NCBI GenBank assembly: GCA_020284085.1
Contig: JACEVL010000469.1
Span: 553,501-617,500 of the forward strand
Length of the DNA stretch: 64,000 bases
Reading direction: 5' to 3'
DNA from: Aporrectodea caliginosa
Taxonomy: Eukaryota; Annelida; Clitellata; Crassiclitellata; Lumbricidae
Positions 35,421 through 47,600 of this stretch are shown piece by piece. Both the position numbers and the translations under genes were made by a program. The notes beneath the pieces were generated by a model that did not search any database, was not told where the DNA came from, and saw only the letters and a list, made by a program, of their open reading frames with translations. The stretch's first letter is position 1, and every line of letters begins with the position of its first letter.

Positions 35421-35950
35421 CTAAGTGTGTATGATTCCCCAGGATTCTTGAAAGTGCTTAAAGAGCGCGACTTCTGTTAAAGACTTTGATCCCATGCATA
35501 CTTGGAAGACTTTACCAATGATTAGTTCCATAATGTGACATTTGCGTGTCATTGATAGAGGCTTGTTACCAAGCTTTTTGCTCCAAAACGACACAAGTAC
35601 CAGCACTTCGACCAGGATTTGCACTAATGGTGTTGAAACACATAGTTCGAGTGGTGTTGGCTAAGCCCCCGTCTTCAGTTGCATCAAAGACAGCAGCCAC
35701 TTGAGCTTCTTCTCCTGCTCCAGGTGGAAGTTTAACAACAGTGAGCAGTTGAGAAACACCTTTACCTGAAACAAGCATTGGAAGATGGTCAACCTTCTCT
35801 TTTCCCATCAAATCAGGACTGAGCTTGCCATCCCAATGTACAACCAGGGAAATGGATACTTGAAATTTAGCCTTTAAACTTGCTATCTCTGATCTTGGTA
35901 TTCTGGTTTCTGTCATCAGTTTGTGGATTCAGAGCAAAATCATCAATCTT
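35421..35950 (-). pseudogene. Decayed transposase-like pseudogene
   Basis: Two overlapping minus-strand frames: 35916-35566 reads VVHWDGKLSPDLMGKEKVDH, LPMLVSGKGVSQLL, TRTMCFNTISANPGRSAGTC and VVLEQK; 35624-35421 continues GNKPLSMTRKCHIMELIIGK and FKHFQESWG. I recall the pattern WDGK ... CFDTTSSNTG ... LEQKLG ... CRHHILE from multicopy transposon-derived proteins in invertebrates. D in WDGK may be a catalytic residue; the second D of CFD is Asn here. One frameshift near 35570-35620. Superfamily not certain. Confidence 0.6.
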
Positions 35951-36286
35951 CTGACCTAGACTCTACTGTTTACGCAATAATGAATGCTGACTTGTGAGCT
36001 GACATAGATCTGTTTTTAGCCCAGAGCTGCTGCCACTTGTGGTGTTACAATAACTTTTGACCCCTATTTCAGGCATTCAAATTGTTCTACCACAACAGCT
36101 CCCTCAATCTCATTGTCATCAGTTTTCTCTCCATCTTCGACTCATGAAATGTTGCAAGATGATACAAGTTCCACTCTTGCACTCTCCCCCTGCCATTTGT
36201 CTTTGATTTGGCAACGCCTATCAAGCAATTACTTTTGTCTTTTAGCTGCCCACTTCTCCTTCACAGCTAGTGTTGGTTCCATCCCT

Positions 36287-36532
36287 GCCCGATAGCGCAT
36301 TGGATAACACACTGGCATAGAGAGCGAGAGGTACCGAGTTCGAGTCCCTTATGGCGGACATGCTTTGTAGGCTGCTATTAGTGCCGTGTATTGCAGGCTG
36401 TCTGTTCTGTTAGTAGTTAAAATTTATGTCTTCTGTCATTTGTGTTCAATTGTATAACATGTAAATGTACAGCGCAGTGCGTTTGTCAGGCGCTTCAATA
36501 AAGAAAAGATTATTATTATTATTATTATTATC
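36287..36532 (+). repeat. tRNA-derived SINE with ATT tail
   Basis: Pol III A box TAGCGCATTGG (36293) and B box GTTCGAGTCC (36338) in tRNA-like spacing, then a body ending CAGGCGCTTCAATAAAG and (ATT)n. Three other copies in the window (33501, 47824, 50231). Confidence 0.88.
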
Positions 36533-36539
36533 AATCTCT

Positions 36540-38010
36540 GTCTTCCTTACTTCAGTGCTATTCACTTTCGCTATCCTGGTTTTCAACAAAATCTTGTGGT
36601 AACCATAACCATAACCACCAGTTTATTGGTCCAACTGAACATTCCATAAGTCAAGTTGTTCCGTATTGACAAATCAGAAGGAATGTTCAGTAATGGCGCA
36701 ATAGGGAGACCTGAAGAGACCTAAGTCCCACTAATTATGTTCCCTAGGTACCAATAGAATAAGATGATGGTGGGTATATGTGCAATCTCATCCATCATGT
36801 GAATATTAAATGTATGTTAATGGAAGACAGTTTGTCAGCAATTATTGACTAACAGTCTAGCAGTCAGCAAATTATAACAGGAAATCCCTGTCTAAGGTGT
36901 GCATCATAAACATATAATCCAAGCCGTTGAGTCAGCATACCAAATCACTTAAATCAGCCGAGGAAATCGTGCTCAACGATTATGTTCTAGAAAGTGAAAG
37001 TAATGCTTTGGATTGGAATACACATTAGTCATTACATTCCACATTTATAACCTACCTAGTTCCCCACAGGAAAGATTATGGTGGGTATATATGTACAATA
37101 TCAACTGCGTGTTAATGGTTGACAGTTCATCATCAATTATTACCCAGCAGTCAGCAAATTAGTGTGACAGTGTGACTACCGGTATATATTCCAGACTTGG
37201 TCTTGGTCTTTTCGTGTATATGGTATAGCAGGTACCTGTTACTGTTAGTTTCTTATACTAGACTTTTTCTGGCGTTATGGATGCATGCTTAATCTTGTGT
37301 TGTGGTTATTCTTTAATTAGCACGGTTCTATTTGGCTTTAAAATATTTAATTTATTTTCTTTAGTTTAGTAAAAAATGGGGTTATGCTCCTGTAATTGAT
37401 GTTTTACATCATACTTGTGTATGATAATGTGTCTTACAGTAAGCAAACACGTTTGACTGCATATAAGGATCATTAGGCAAGTAAGCAACATTGGCAGTTT
37501 AAAGCAGTTCCAGAGACATCAAAATTTTGATGAGTCTGTAAGGAAGTAGCTGTAGATCAGTAGTGTCGAAATCAGCATTAGGGGCAAGGCATACTGAGAG
37601 GCACACCTTCCCAGCATCAACAAATGAGAAGATATTGTTCAGCTTAGAGGCAAGAGCAATTTCAGTGGAATAGCCTTAACAGTAAGCTGATTGGTAAGTA
37701 CAGATGAGTTGAAGGGTTGGAAGAATTTAAGATTTGAAGGAGGTCTTGTTATTAATTTTGCTTGTATGTAAATTTGATTAGATAAATTTATCTTTTGATA
37801 GTGTTTCTGTCAAAAGTCACATGATTACTAAACAGTTGCTTACACTTCTTGAGCTAACCTCATTTACTTTACCTTAATGTATTTTATTTCGAGTGGAGTG
37901 GTGGTATATTTTTAAAATGGTGTTGAATGAGTATGTTGTTTTAAGTTTTAGTCCGTCATCTGTAGTTTTGAATGAGGCTTCTGTCTTGAAGTTACTGTGA
38001 AGCAGATGAA
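36540..38010. other. Upstream region of the supervillin-like gene
   Basis: No coding exon recognised. A roughly 100-bp segment (GGTGGGTATAT...CAGTCAGCAAATTA) occurs at 36768-36875 and again, diverged, at 37078-37160. No clear TATA box tied to a start site. Confidence 0.4.
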
Positions 38011-38015
38011 GAGCA

Positions 38016-38650
38016 ATGGCAGAAGATTCAGTTTCAAGTACATCTAATGGAGGTCACAATTCACTGTGTGGGCTCGGTGGAGGAAGGAAGTCCTTTTTGA
38101 GTTCCTTCCGTAAATCCCCACAAAAACAATCCCAAAAGGATTCAAGTCTCAACACAGATGGTTCTATTAAAAGTCCAACATCCACAGTGGGCCAGACTTC
38201 AGAGATTAGTGAAGAATCCACAGGCAGTCATGTAGCGAGAGACGGTCCAACCTCCGTGACAAGCCCAGCATCTACAAGCAATTCGTCTTCCAACAAAATG
38301 CCGTCTTCCAGTGGCCAAGATGGAACAAAAACGAAGTCTGGGATGGAAAAAGCAAGCAATAAAGAGAATCCTTCTGGCCAGAAATTATCTCTAGCGGCAA
38401 GAACTAGATCTTTTTTTCATATTAAGAAGAAAAAAACCTACTCTCCAACAGCTCAATCTGGAGTTGACAATGAACAGGATAGTTCATTATTGGAAAGCAA
38501 GAGTTTTGATTCAAAATATGGACACCGAGGTACTGTGGCGGAAATAAAACCAAACACGGTTGCGCAACGACGTGCTGCCTTTGAAAATCCGTCTGGAGAT
38601 CAGCCGAGCAAGCCCATTCACGATCAGCCGTCCGTTAAAACTGGCAAAAA
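38016..38650 (+). CDS. Supervillin-like exon 1 (start, residues 1-211)
   Basis: Starts at ATG 38016, nine bases after an in-frame TGA; donor GTAAGC. Ser/Thr-rich and basic, with clusters [11 protein letters not shown] and [10 protein letters not shown]. No folded domain recognised. The phase-2 end joins exon 2 exactly. Confidence 0.8.
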
Positions 38651-41600
38651 GTAAGCTTAGAAAGAGCTTTGTAATTTTATAGTCGAACATTTGTATTTTA
38701 TTTCCAACAGACTTTAGTAGCCCATATATACCAGATGTAGCTGCGTGTATGTATGTGACTTTCAAAGAGATCCAAACATGTGGAATTTAAGGTTGGCATT
38801 AGGAAGCAATGAGTGAATATACAGAACAGACCAGTTGTTTCAATAGGTCAAGTAATCAAGTAATGTATCATGTTGGTAATTTATTTGCTACATTCAGTAA
38901 ATGAGCATAAATGAACAAAATTCACATAGCCAGTGAAGTCGTGCAGGACTCGTCACACTGGCCACCAATAACAACAGAGTAAGACAGATAACAAAATAAT
39001 ACATTCATAATTACTTAACTAAATGGGATGAGAATAGTTTGACGACGATACAGGAATGTAATCATTAATCTGCAAATTTAAGTAGCGACATAAGAAAATA
39101 ACTTTGAAACTTTTAGCTTGATAGAATTAGTTAGATTACACGAAGCTATTATATTAAACTTTAGCAAGCATTTGGATGTTACATAAGATGTTAGTACTTT
39201 TAATTTGGTAAGTCTAAGTCATGCCACAATTTACCTCACAGTAGCTTACATAAGAGGGTATTTTAGTAATTAGCAATTAGCTGTCAAAGCTTAGACAATT
39301 TTTCCTATCTGTTACCTGTAACAAGTTGCGACCTGTTGTGAATAAACGAAATTGATTGATTGATTGATTGATTGAGCTGACAGCCAAATGTTGTTCTGTT
39401 CTGTTCTCAGCCATCCTCGCTTCAAGGGTCGGCCGCATTATGAACAATATTCCTTCAGCGTCTCCTGTCTTCTGTCAGTCTTATCATTTCCAGAAGACAG
39501 GAGACGCTGGAGGAATATTGTGGGAAGTGGCTTATTTCTATGAAAACAACCAGGAACTGAATTCCAATGCCGTGTATGAATTAGTGCTTTTCACACAGCC
39601 AAATAAAATTGCTGTTACATGATGATTGCTATAATATATTATTGTGCCAGTACTGTGTTTGATCCTGCAATACCATATTGCATACTTGGGCACGAATATT
39701 GATTGAGGCTTTTGAGAAAATGTATGTTTTCTTTAAAGCTTCACAAGCCTAAAATTTGTTCATTTGTTAACTTAGCATTTGTGTACATGTGTTTCTCTGT
39801 TGATTTAATACTGATGCATTTTTGTATGTCTTCTCATCAGGGTTACAACTGGAATATCTGCTTCAGAAGGTAACAAGTTATCTCCGGAAGAAGGTCCTTC
39901 TTGCAGCCATCAGAGTGTTCAGCCAGAGCAGCTGCCTTCCTCTTCTACTCATTTGGAACCTGGTGATGAGTCAGGTTCAAAGGCAGAGAAGAAGAAGAAC
40001 AGCAAACGTTCTAGGCCTTCTTTTTTCCACTTCTTTAAGAGGAAACGAAGCAGTGGAGAAAATGTCCAAGAGAAGTCTAAAGGCAAGGACAAAAAGAAGA
40101 CTAAAAGCAAGGAAAGAGATGGTGGCAGTGATACGAAAGCAAATGATGAGGACGAGAGCTTTGAAGCCAATGGCAGCTCGTCAACTGTTGCCACTAGTTC
40201 AAGTCACGGGAAAAAGTCAAAGAGTGAGTCGAAGATGAAAGCTGTTGGGAAGGATACAAAGCAAGAGAAAGCAGGCAAGTTTAGTAGGCTTTACAACATA
40301 TTCAGATGGTTAGGAATCTAGTTTTGAGAATAGCTTTTATGACTTTATGACTTTTAATCACATTTGGCAGATGCTGGTGTTTTACCGCTGATCGCAGGGA
40401 TTGAATCCTAATGAGTTGTGAGATTGGCTTATGTTAGACAACTTTTAGTCAGATTGCTGGATTGGCTTGCTCATGTTGACCATTCCTTCAAAATATCACC
40501 AGACATTACACTTTTGGCAGTTTTCGAGTGCACTTGGTTGTACAGATCTATACAGGTGCAAAGCCCACGATGTAAAAGGCACTACTATGCATAAAGTCAT
40601 TGTCTGCCTGACAGTGTTTACTTGTTATTGAGTCCTGATTGTTGAGTGGAGATCCCAAATATCGAGCATGTATTGTTGAGTACTAATTTTAAACTTTCTC
40701 AACTAGACAGTTGAGTTTTTCAACTTGATACTTGAAAATCTCAACTCAGTTCTCTTGTTTTCAAATATTCAAGAGTCTCAACTCAGTATTAAAGTTTTTC
40801 AGCTCAGTTCTGTAGTTTTTCTGCTCCTGATGCATGACTTGACGAGAAGAAAAACATGAAAAGAAACCTTCATGATAACTTCTTAAGCCTTGATAGCCAG
40901 TCTGTGCCTATTGCAGTGATATGCAGAAAATCTTTAGGCCCCCTACATTTATTAGTTTTAGCCAGTTAATTCACAGTTTGTGTAATATGCATACAAAAGT
41001 GATTAGATGTTTGCGCTGATTTGCACAATAAGTATATTTAGAGAGAAAGTGAATGTTTAAATGTTATACTGTACCAGTTAAGTATCATGCATCATTTGAA
41101 TGCCTTTACGAATTTTCTAGAGAGATATTGTAGAATTAATAGAGCATCATCTAAGACAGCAGCATTCGTTCTTGGTTACCAGTTAGTGCATAGTTAACTT
41201 TAAACACTTACTATGTGCAAAGGCTGTAAATCTCATTCTGAGATTAAGCAATAAATAAATTAGATTAATTTATAACAAATGTGTGAATTTCTTTATTACA
41301 CAAGCATTGCATGATGGTTTATATGCTGTAGACTACCGCGTTTTGCCAATAGTTGCCTCTTAGGCATGTGCAGGGTAAGAGATTGTTCAATGTACACCAA
41401 GAGATACATTAAAAAAATCTTACATCGCTTTTGCTCATGCGGTTATAATGAAGCAAATCACTGTTTTATAATTTTATCGTATTTTTGTATTCAAATATGC
41501 AGAGGTTTTTCTTTTAGGAAAGAATACGCTTCTGCGGGAACAAAACAAATCTCGTGAATCAATGATGAAAGGTTAGTTTGCTTTTGTCTGTGGCATCATC

Positions 41601-44600
41601 AGTAGTAGAACTGCCATTTTGGGTCAAGGAACTTAGGAAGGTACACAGATCTCTGTATGCATATGCAGTGCTGCTCAATGAATATTTCAGATGGTTTTTA
41701 GTTTCTACTGCACTTAGTTATTTTGCTAGTAGAAATAGGTATAATAACATCATAGGCAGAATCAATATTGATTTTTCTGTAGTATAAAATTCTAGCTCTC
41801 ATGCGATATTGCCTGGTGCGAACTGCCCATCCTATCTCAGATCCTTGTGTATCTCTGCCTTATGTATTACTGGTCGTAGGTCCCTCCGTTCGAGTGCACT
41901 TGGTATCCTTGTCATTCCTCGGGCTAGGTAGTCCACTACCCAGTACAGAAGTTTTGCCATTGTTGGCCCTGTAACGTGGAATAGTCGTCCTTTTAAAATC
42001 AGAAGTCAGCTAATCAGTCTGTCACCTTACTTGTTCTACAAGTGCTTGAAGTCTGTTTTGTTTTATGGCGGGGCCTCACTGCTTGGTTGGGAACGCTGCT
42101 GATGAGTTTTTCTTTAAGTTGAGCTTTGCAAATTTTCAGTTGCATTATGTTATGTAGTGTATTTTAAAGTACTAAAGAGATATTTTTATGGGATTCGATT
42201 GGTCACAGGTCTGCACTGTTTTCCTTATAATTAAACTGATGGCATCTTACTACTTACTTCTGCACTTGGCTGACTTAACTATTTTACCCATGTTTTTGAT
42301 TACCATATTCCAGTGACTAACCCGAATTATGAATTGGTGTTTGTGTTTTAACTTTAATGTCCAGCCGTTCGCAAAGGAGTTGAGAACCTTACTGTTCCAG
42401 AGCGGCCAAAGACAGCTAGTGGTAAGTTTAGCTACAGATTCTAGTCAGAAAAGCAAGTAGCAAACTATATTTGTCACTTCCTAATGTCTTTTGTGACTGA
42501 CCATTCTTTGAGTTCCTTTGGCTAAGAATGATCTTGCTTTATCTGTTGATTTCATGTGGACAAGAAATGTGATTAAAGATTTTTCTGGATGTGATTTGAC
42601 TTTAATGTGTGGCTACTAATCAGCCTTTCATTGTTACCCAAGGGCATAGCCAGGAAACAATTTCATAGGTTTTTAGTTTTTGGGGGGTTCCATTGGACAT
42701 GGTCATATTTTTTTACATATTTAGTTTTTAATAACAGTAATGCATTTATTTTGGGGAGGGGTTTGAACCCATAAAACCAACCCCTAAATACGCCCATGCC
42801 AGTGTCTCTGGATTTTAAGATTTATAATTTCCTATTGACAGATACAGCATGGAAGAAGAGATAGCATGGTTGTTGAAATAGTGCTTTACTTGTCTGCCTC
42901 ATAGAGGACGGTGTTGATCACAAATTACTTCAGTGTGTACTTTGTCATTGACTTATGGTTGGCACATTCCATTAGTATTCTGTGTTATATGAGCATTACT
43001 GTTTTTTGGTAGAAGCTGTGTATGTCTTGAGGTGATAGTGGTTAAAATTGAGTTGTAGTTTTCTATTATTATATATTAACACTATGCTAAGGAGAACTGA
43101 TTTGGTTGAGCACTCACCTTGAAATGCAGATTTATGTGTTTGAGTCTGACTGAGATGTTTACAATGTATCAAACTTCAGAAATTACTTAATTGCAGTTGC
43201 ACATTGATTACTAATTGGCATTGGGTAAATATAGAAAAACTAGTTAATTAACCAATATTTGATGTTGCTATATTTGCCCTTTAAGTGGAAGTCGTCAGTT
43301 TTAGGAGTGTGACTTTCAGGCACAACCTGTGGGTAGAGCAGATGTGTAATACCTTCGACTTGTGGCAAATTATTCCACTTGTTACATGTTATCTGTTAAA
43401 GCGTTAGATGTTCCGAATTTCTTTATTTGTGCTTTTTAATGTTAGCTTAACTTTTCTTTGGGTGTCATGAGCCAATTTATTTATTCAGAAAATATAACTT
43501 TGAATCGTGATTGTTCATGTAATCCATTGTTGAGCCAGATAGTTGTGTGATTAATTTCTACTTCCATATAGCAATTTCTGTTTTAAATTCGAATTATCTT
43601 GCCTCATTAAGCTCAAGATCCAGGCTTATAAGAATAATGGCTGACACAGATGCATAGCTGAAACAGTTACCTTGAATTTGTAAGTTGATTGAGCCATGTG
43701 CTGAATGAAAATTTGTGTGTTGTTAGTGAAAGCCTCGCCATCCATTCAGGAGGAGGCCACCTCAGCTAAAGCGGATTCTCATCCAGAACGTCGCCTTCAG
43801 GAGATTCAGGATAACGAGGATGAGGTGTTTTTCCCAACTCCAAAGAACAGTGCTAACAAATCAAACAGAACACCAGCCACTGATGTCGACCTGGACTTGG
43901 CTAGAGCACCCATGTGAGTTTCTTACTAATTTTGATAATGATGCAGGTGTACATGCAGTTCTTCACAAAGCAGATGTATCAGTCATAGTTAATGTTCACT
44001 GTTAATTAATAATTATTACAATTATTATTCTTATTGTTATTGTTCTTGCTGCAAAGATGTGATTCATGTCAGCGAAGAGTACTTAGCTCAGCCGATATGT
44101 TATTGTGCCAGAGGTTTCAATTAGGTAATCTGCTATGCACATAAAATATTTATCTGGCTCATATTCCAGTTAATTTCAGTATCTAAACCTCATAGGTAAA
44201 TCATTTATGGTCTACAGTACAAACAAAGGTTGTTTACTACTTGCTTGCTCATAATTAGAAATTGGAAGACAGTGGAAGAAATGTCAAGTGATAGCTATGG
44301 TAGTTAAAACAGTATAGATTTTTCGTTCTGGTCGTGTGATGTTTCATAGAAAGTGCTTGTGTTGATATGATTTAATGGTGTTTTAGAAGGACGATTCTTT
44401 ACTGTAACATTTTTATTGTTATTTATTTATGTCTTTGGCCTTGGTTATTGTTCAGTCCCCAAAAATTAGTGTGATGAAATTACATTGCTCAGTAGTTGAG
44501 GTTTTCCTTGTCGACGTCCAGCTGAGCTTGCAACTACACTGTTTTGGCATATTCTTTGAATATGTATAAATTGCTTCAACTAACAGTATTGACTTATTGG

Positions 44601-47600
44601 TGTATTTTTGGTGTTTTAAAACAAGTCGCCTTTACCTGGGAAACAGAAATGATTTGACTCGAAGTTAAAATAAATTTGAGCTGCAGCATGCATACATGCA
44701 TTAGTCTCAACTTGTGAGACTAATGCATGTATGCATGCTGCAACTTGTGAGACCCATGTAATAAGTATTACAAGGTAAAAGTCTGGCTTTTCTTCTGACG
44801 TTAGTGTATGTTGAATTATCATTAAGGCATAAAATTTCATTTAAAGTTGCTATATTGAATTTACCAAAAGTTTTAGAGTTTGTAAATGAAATATAAGAAA
44901 AATGACTAGTTTACAGTCATCTACAGTCATTCATTCATTCATTCATTCCGGAAATTTATATAGCGCCTCTTCAAGAAGACTACTTGGAGGCGCTCCCAGC
45001 CCAGCCACAGCCAAAGAGAAAGGACTTCAGAAATTGGTAGAAAGCAGGGGCAGTAAGCATAGCGCAAGCGAGGGCCCATTCCAAGTGGAGGGGCCAACAA
45101 CCGAGAAGGCTCGACGCTGTCTGACCGAGGAGCGGGCCCGAGGGACCAAGAGCTCCCCTTAGCTGAAGAGCGCAGAGCTTGACGGGAGGCTAAGTCGGAA
45201 ACCGGGCGACAGAGATCAGATAAGTTGGACAGAGCAGTGAGATCGAGCACTACCAGTGACACTGTGACACCGCCAGACAAGTGTGCTATCCTATAAGCAG
45301 GAAGCCAGTGCAATACATCATGCATGTAGGCAGAAACTGGGGCACATGTAGGAATATTATGACCAATAAGCCGAGCAGCAGAACGAAGGACCCGGTCAAG
45401 ATGCCCTATTAAGCCAGATGGGTGACCAGCAGGAACCGAGCAACAATGATCAACTCTGCTGGTAACGAAAGCATGGACAAGTACCACAGCAGCATCATGG
45501 GAGAGGGACCGCAGGACAACACGCAACTGATGTGGCTGCACTCTTGAAAGCCTTTTAATTTTCTATTTTCTATTTTGTAGTTTACCATCAACCAAGAAAG
45601 CCATGCCTCAAAGGAATCAGAAGACAACTGGTAATCCTGTGAAAAAATTGGCAGAACGCAGTGATGTTGGAACATCCTATGTGGAGACACCAGCAGCAAG
45701 TAAACTACATTTCTGTTATCGAAGAACTAAATTTTCACTTTAGGTTACTTTATTGGAGGACGGAACAAGATTGATTTGCATGAAATTCAGGTGCATTTGA
45801 GCAGTTTGACAGTTTGTTGGTGTATCAGCTGTTAACACTACACGAAATCGAATCTGGTTTAGCCTAGAAACTTTTGTGGTGTTGCTATCATCATTAAGAG
45901 TCTGGTGCTGTGCTGGCATGTACAGTGAAAATAAAGACAAGGCAAGTGGAATTTATTATTCAGACCATCTGGAGTTGACAGATGAGTGCCAAAATAAATC
46001 AGGAGATTAAATAGATATTTTGCTGTTGGGTTGATATGGTCATGTCATGCGCTTGGCTTTCGAGTGGCGCTTTAGAAGTTTGGAGATTACGATGTCTCAG
46101 CCTAAAGTCTCCTCATCCCTGGGACCATGCTTTTAGAGATCTTTGTTGGAGATATTTAATCCTTTAACAATGACCATTTACTAAAAGTGACTGGGAAGCC
46201 ATTGATGGAGTTCGTCATTAATGAGTTAAAGAATCTGTTACTTTTACTTTATACAAGGAGTCAGTTGATAGTCACATAGAAAGGAAATCACAGCATTTCG
46301 ACAGCCATTGTACAGAGAATATGAAGTCCGAGGATGGTGGGATAGGATCTTAAGTACATTATTCTTTCTGTTAACAGATAAGCCATCAGGATTTACAGAG
46401 GAGGCTCTGCGTGGCCTGGCTACGAAGGTAGATTTTAACCAAGTAGTGCTTAGAAAGGTTGACTCTTCAGTGTCTTCACCTGCTAGCCGAAATCAGCCGT
46501 TCAAAGAAAAAATGCTGTTTTTAGTCAAAGGTCAGTTTTACAAACCACAAATTTGTCTCTAAAGTCAAGAAATCTTCTGACATGCTTCTCCATTTGGAAA
46601 TGAATTTAAGGAAATTGACAGATCTTTCATCTGATACCTGTTGTTCTGTACTGAAATGTTTTGATTAGTGTTTTAGAAGGAAATGTTTTTCACTGTAACT
46701 TCATAATTATGAGCATGTTTTAACACCATTTTCAATATATGTCTTGTCATTGTTCTCAGTAACACAGCCGATATCCCATCAATTTCAAAATGAAAACATA
46801 TCCAAATGATTGTTTGGCTCAACTTCAAATTCTGATTTCATGTGACACATATATCTTTGAAAAAACACTATATAATTTCAATGAATGTATTAATGAAGGA
46901 ATTAGTCAGTATGATTTTCGTACCCCAAGAATATTATCTGGCACCAGTGTCTGGTCAGCTGATTTTGATGACCCTGGGCTAAGTTCATTGTGTTCTGCAG
47001 ATTCTGATTAACTATCTTCTGTCGTTTTGCATTCAGGGCGAAAGTATTGTCATGCACGACTGGTGGAGCCATCTGTCAAGAGCTTCAACACAGGCGACAG
47101 TTATGTTCTGGTGACACCAAACAGCGTCCATGTTTGGCTCGGAGAGTCATCTAATGTCCTGGAAAAGCCAAAGGTAGGAATTGCCAGAGTTCTCTGGCTA
47201 AGTCTTGGATTTCATTTGGTTATGAATAGAGTTATTATTACTGTGACATTTACTTAACATCCCTTACAGGTTTTTTATGTGATGTTCTTAGCTTTTTTAA
47301 TGACTCCCAGTGAATGCGCTTAGGTTTAAGTGATGCTGTTGTATCTGCCAGACATTATTTTTTACTATTATTTATTATTAATTAAATTTGTAACGCACGC
47401 ATGGTCACACTGAAATGTGAATCTTAATATGAAACTACTCAGCTTTTATGTATGTATCAAGGAAATTGGTATAGTCTCTTTTAAGTACCTCTCAAAGTCA
47501 CTGAAAGATTGAGTCAGAGTGAAGGTATAGGTAAACTAGTTTGCTGACTGTGTAAGCATTTTAATGGTGAAATAATGTGGCTTATGTTCATTTACTCTTT

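Noticed and set aside
36287..36360. Possible tRNA gene (A and B boxes present)
   Set aside because: It is repeated with a non-tRNA body and ATT tail, so it is a SINE; no complete cloverleaf was seen.
39368..39622. 84-codon plus-strand frame
   Set aside because: It spans the 31-bp hairpin and has no splice support; intron 1 joins cleanly from 38650 to 39841.
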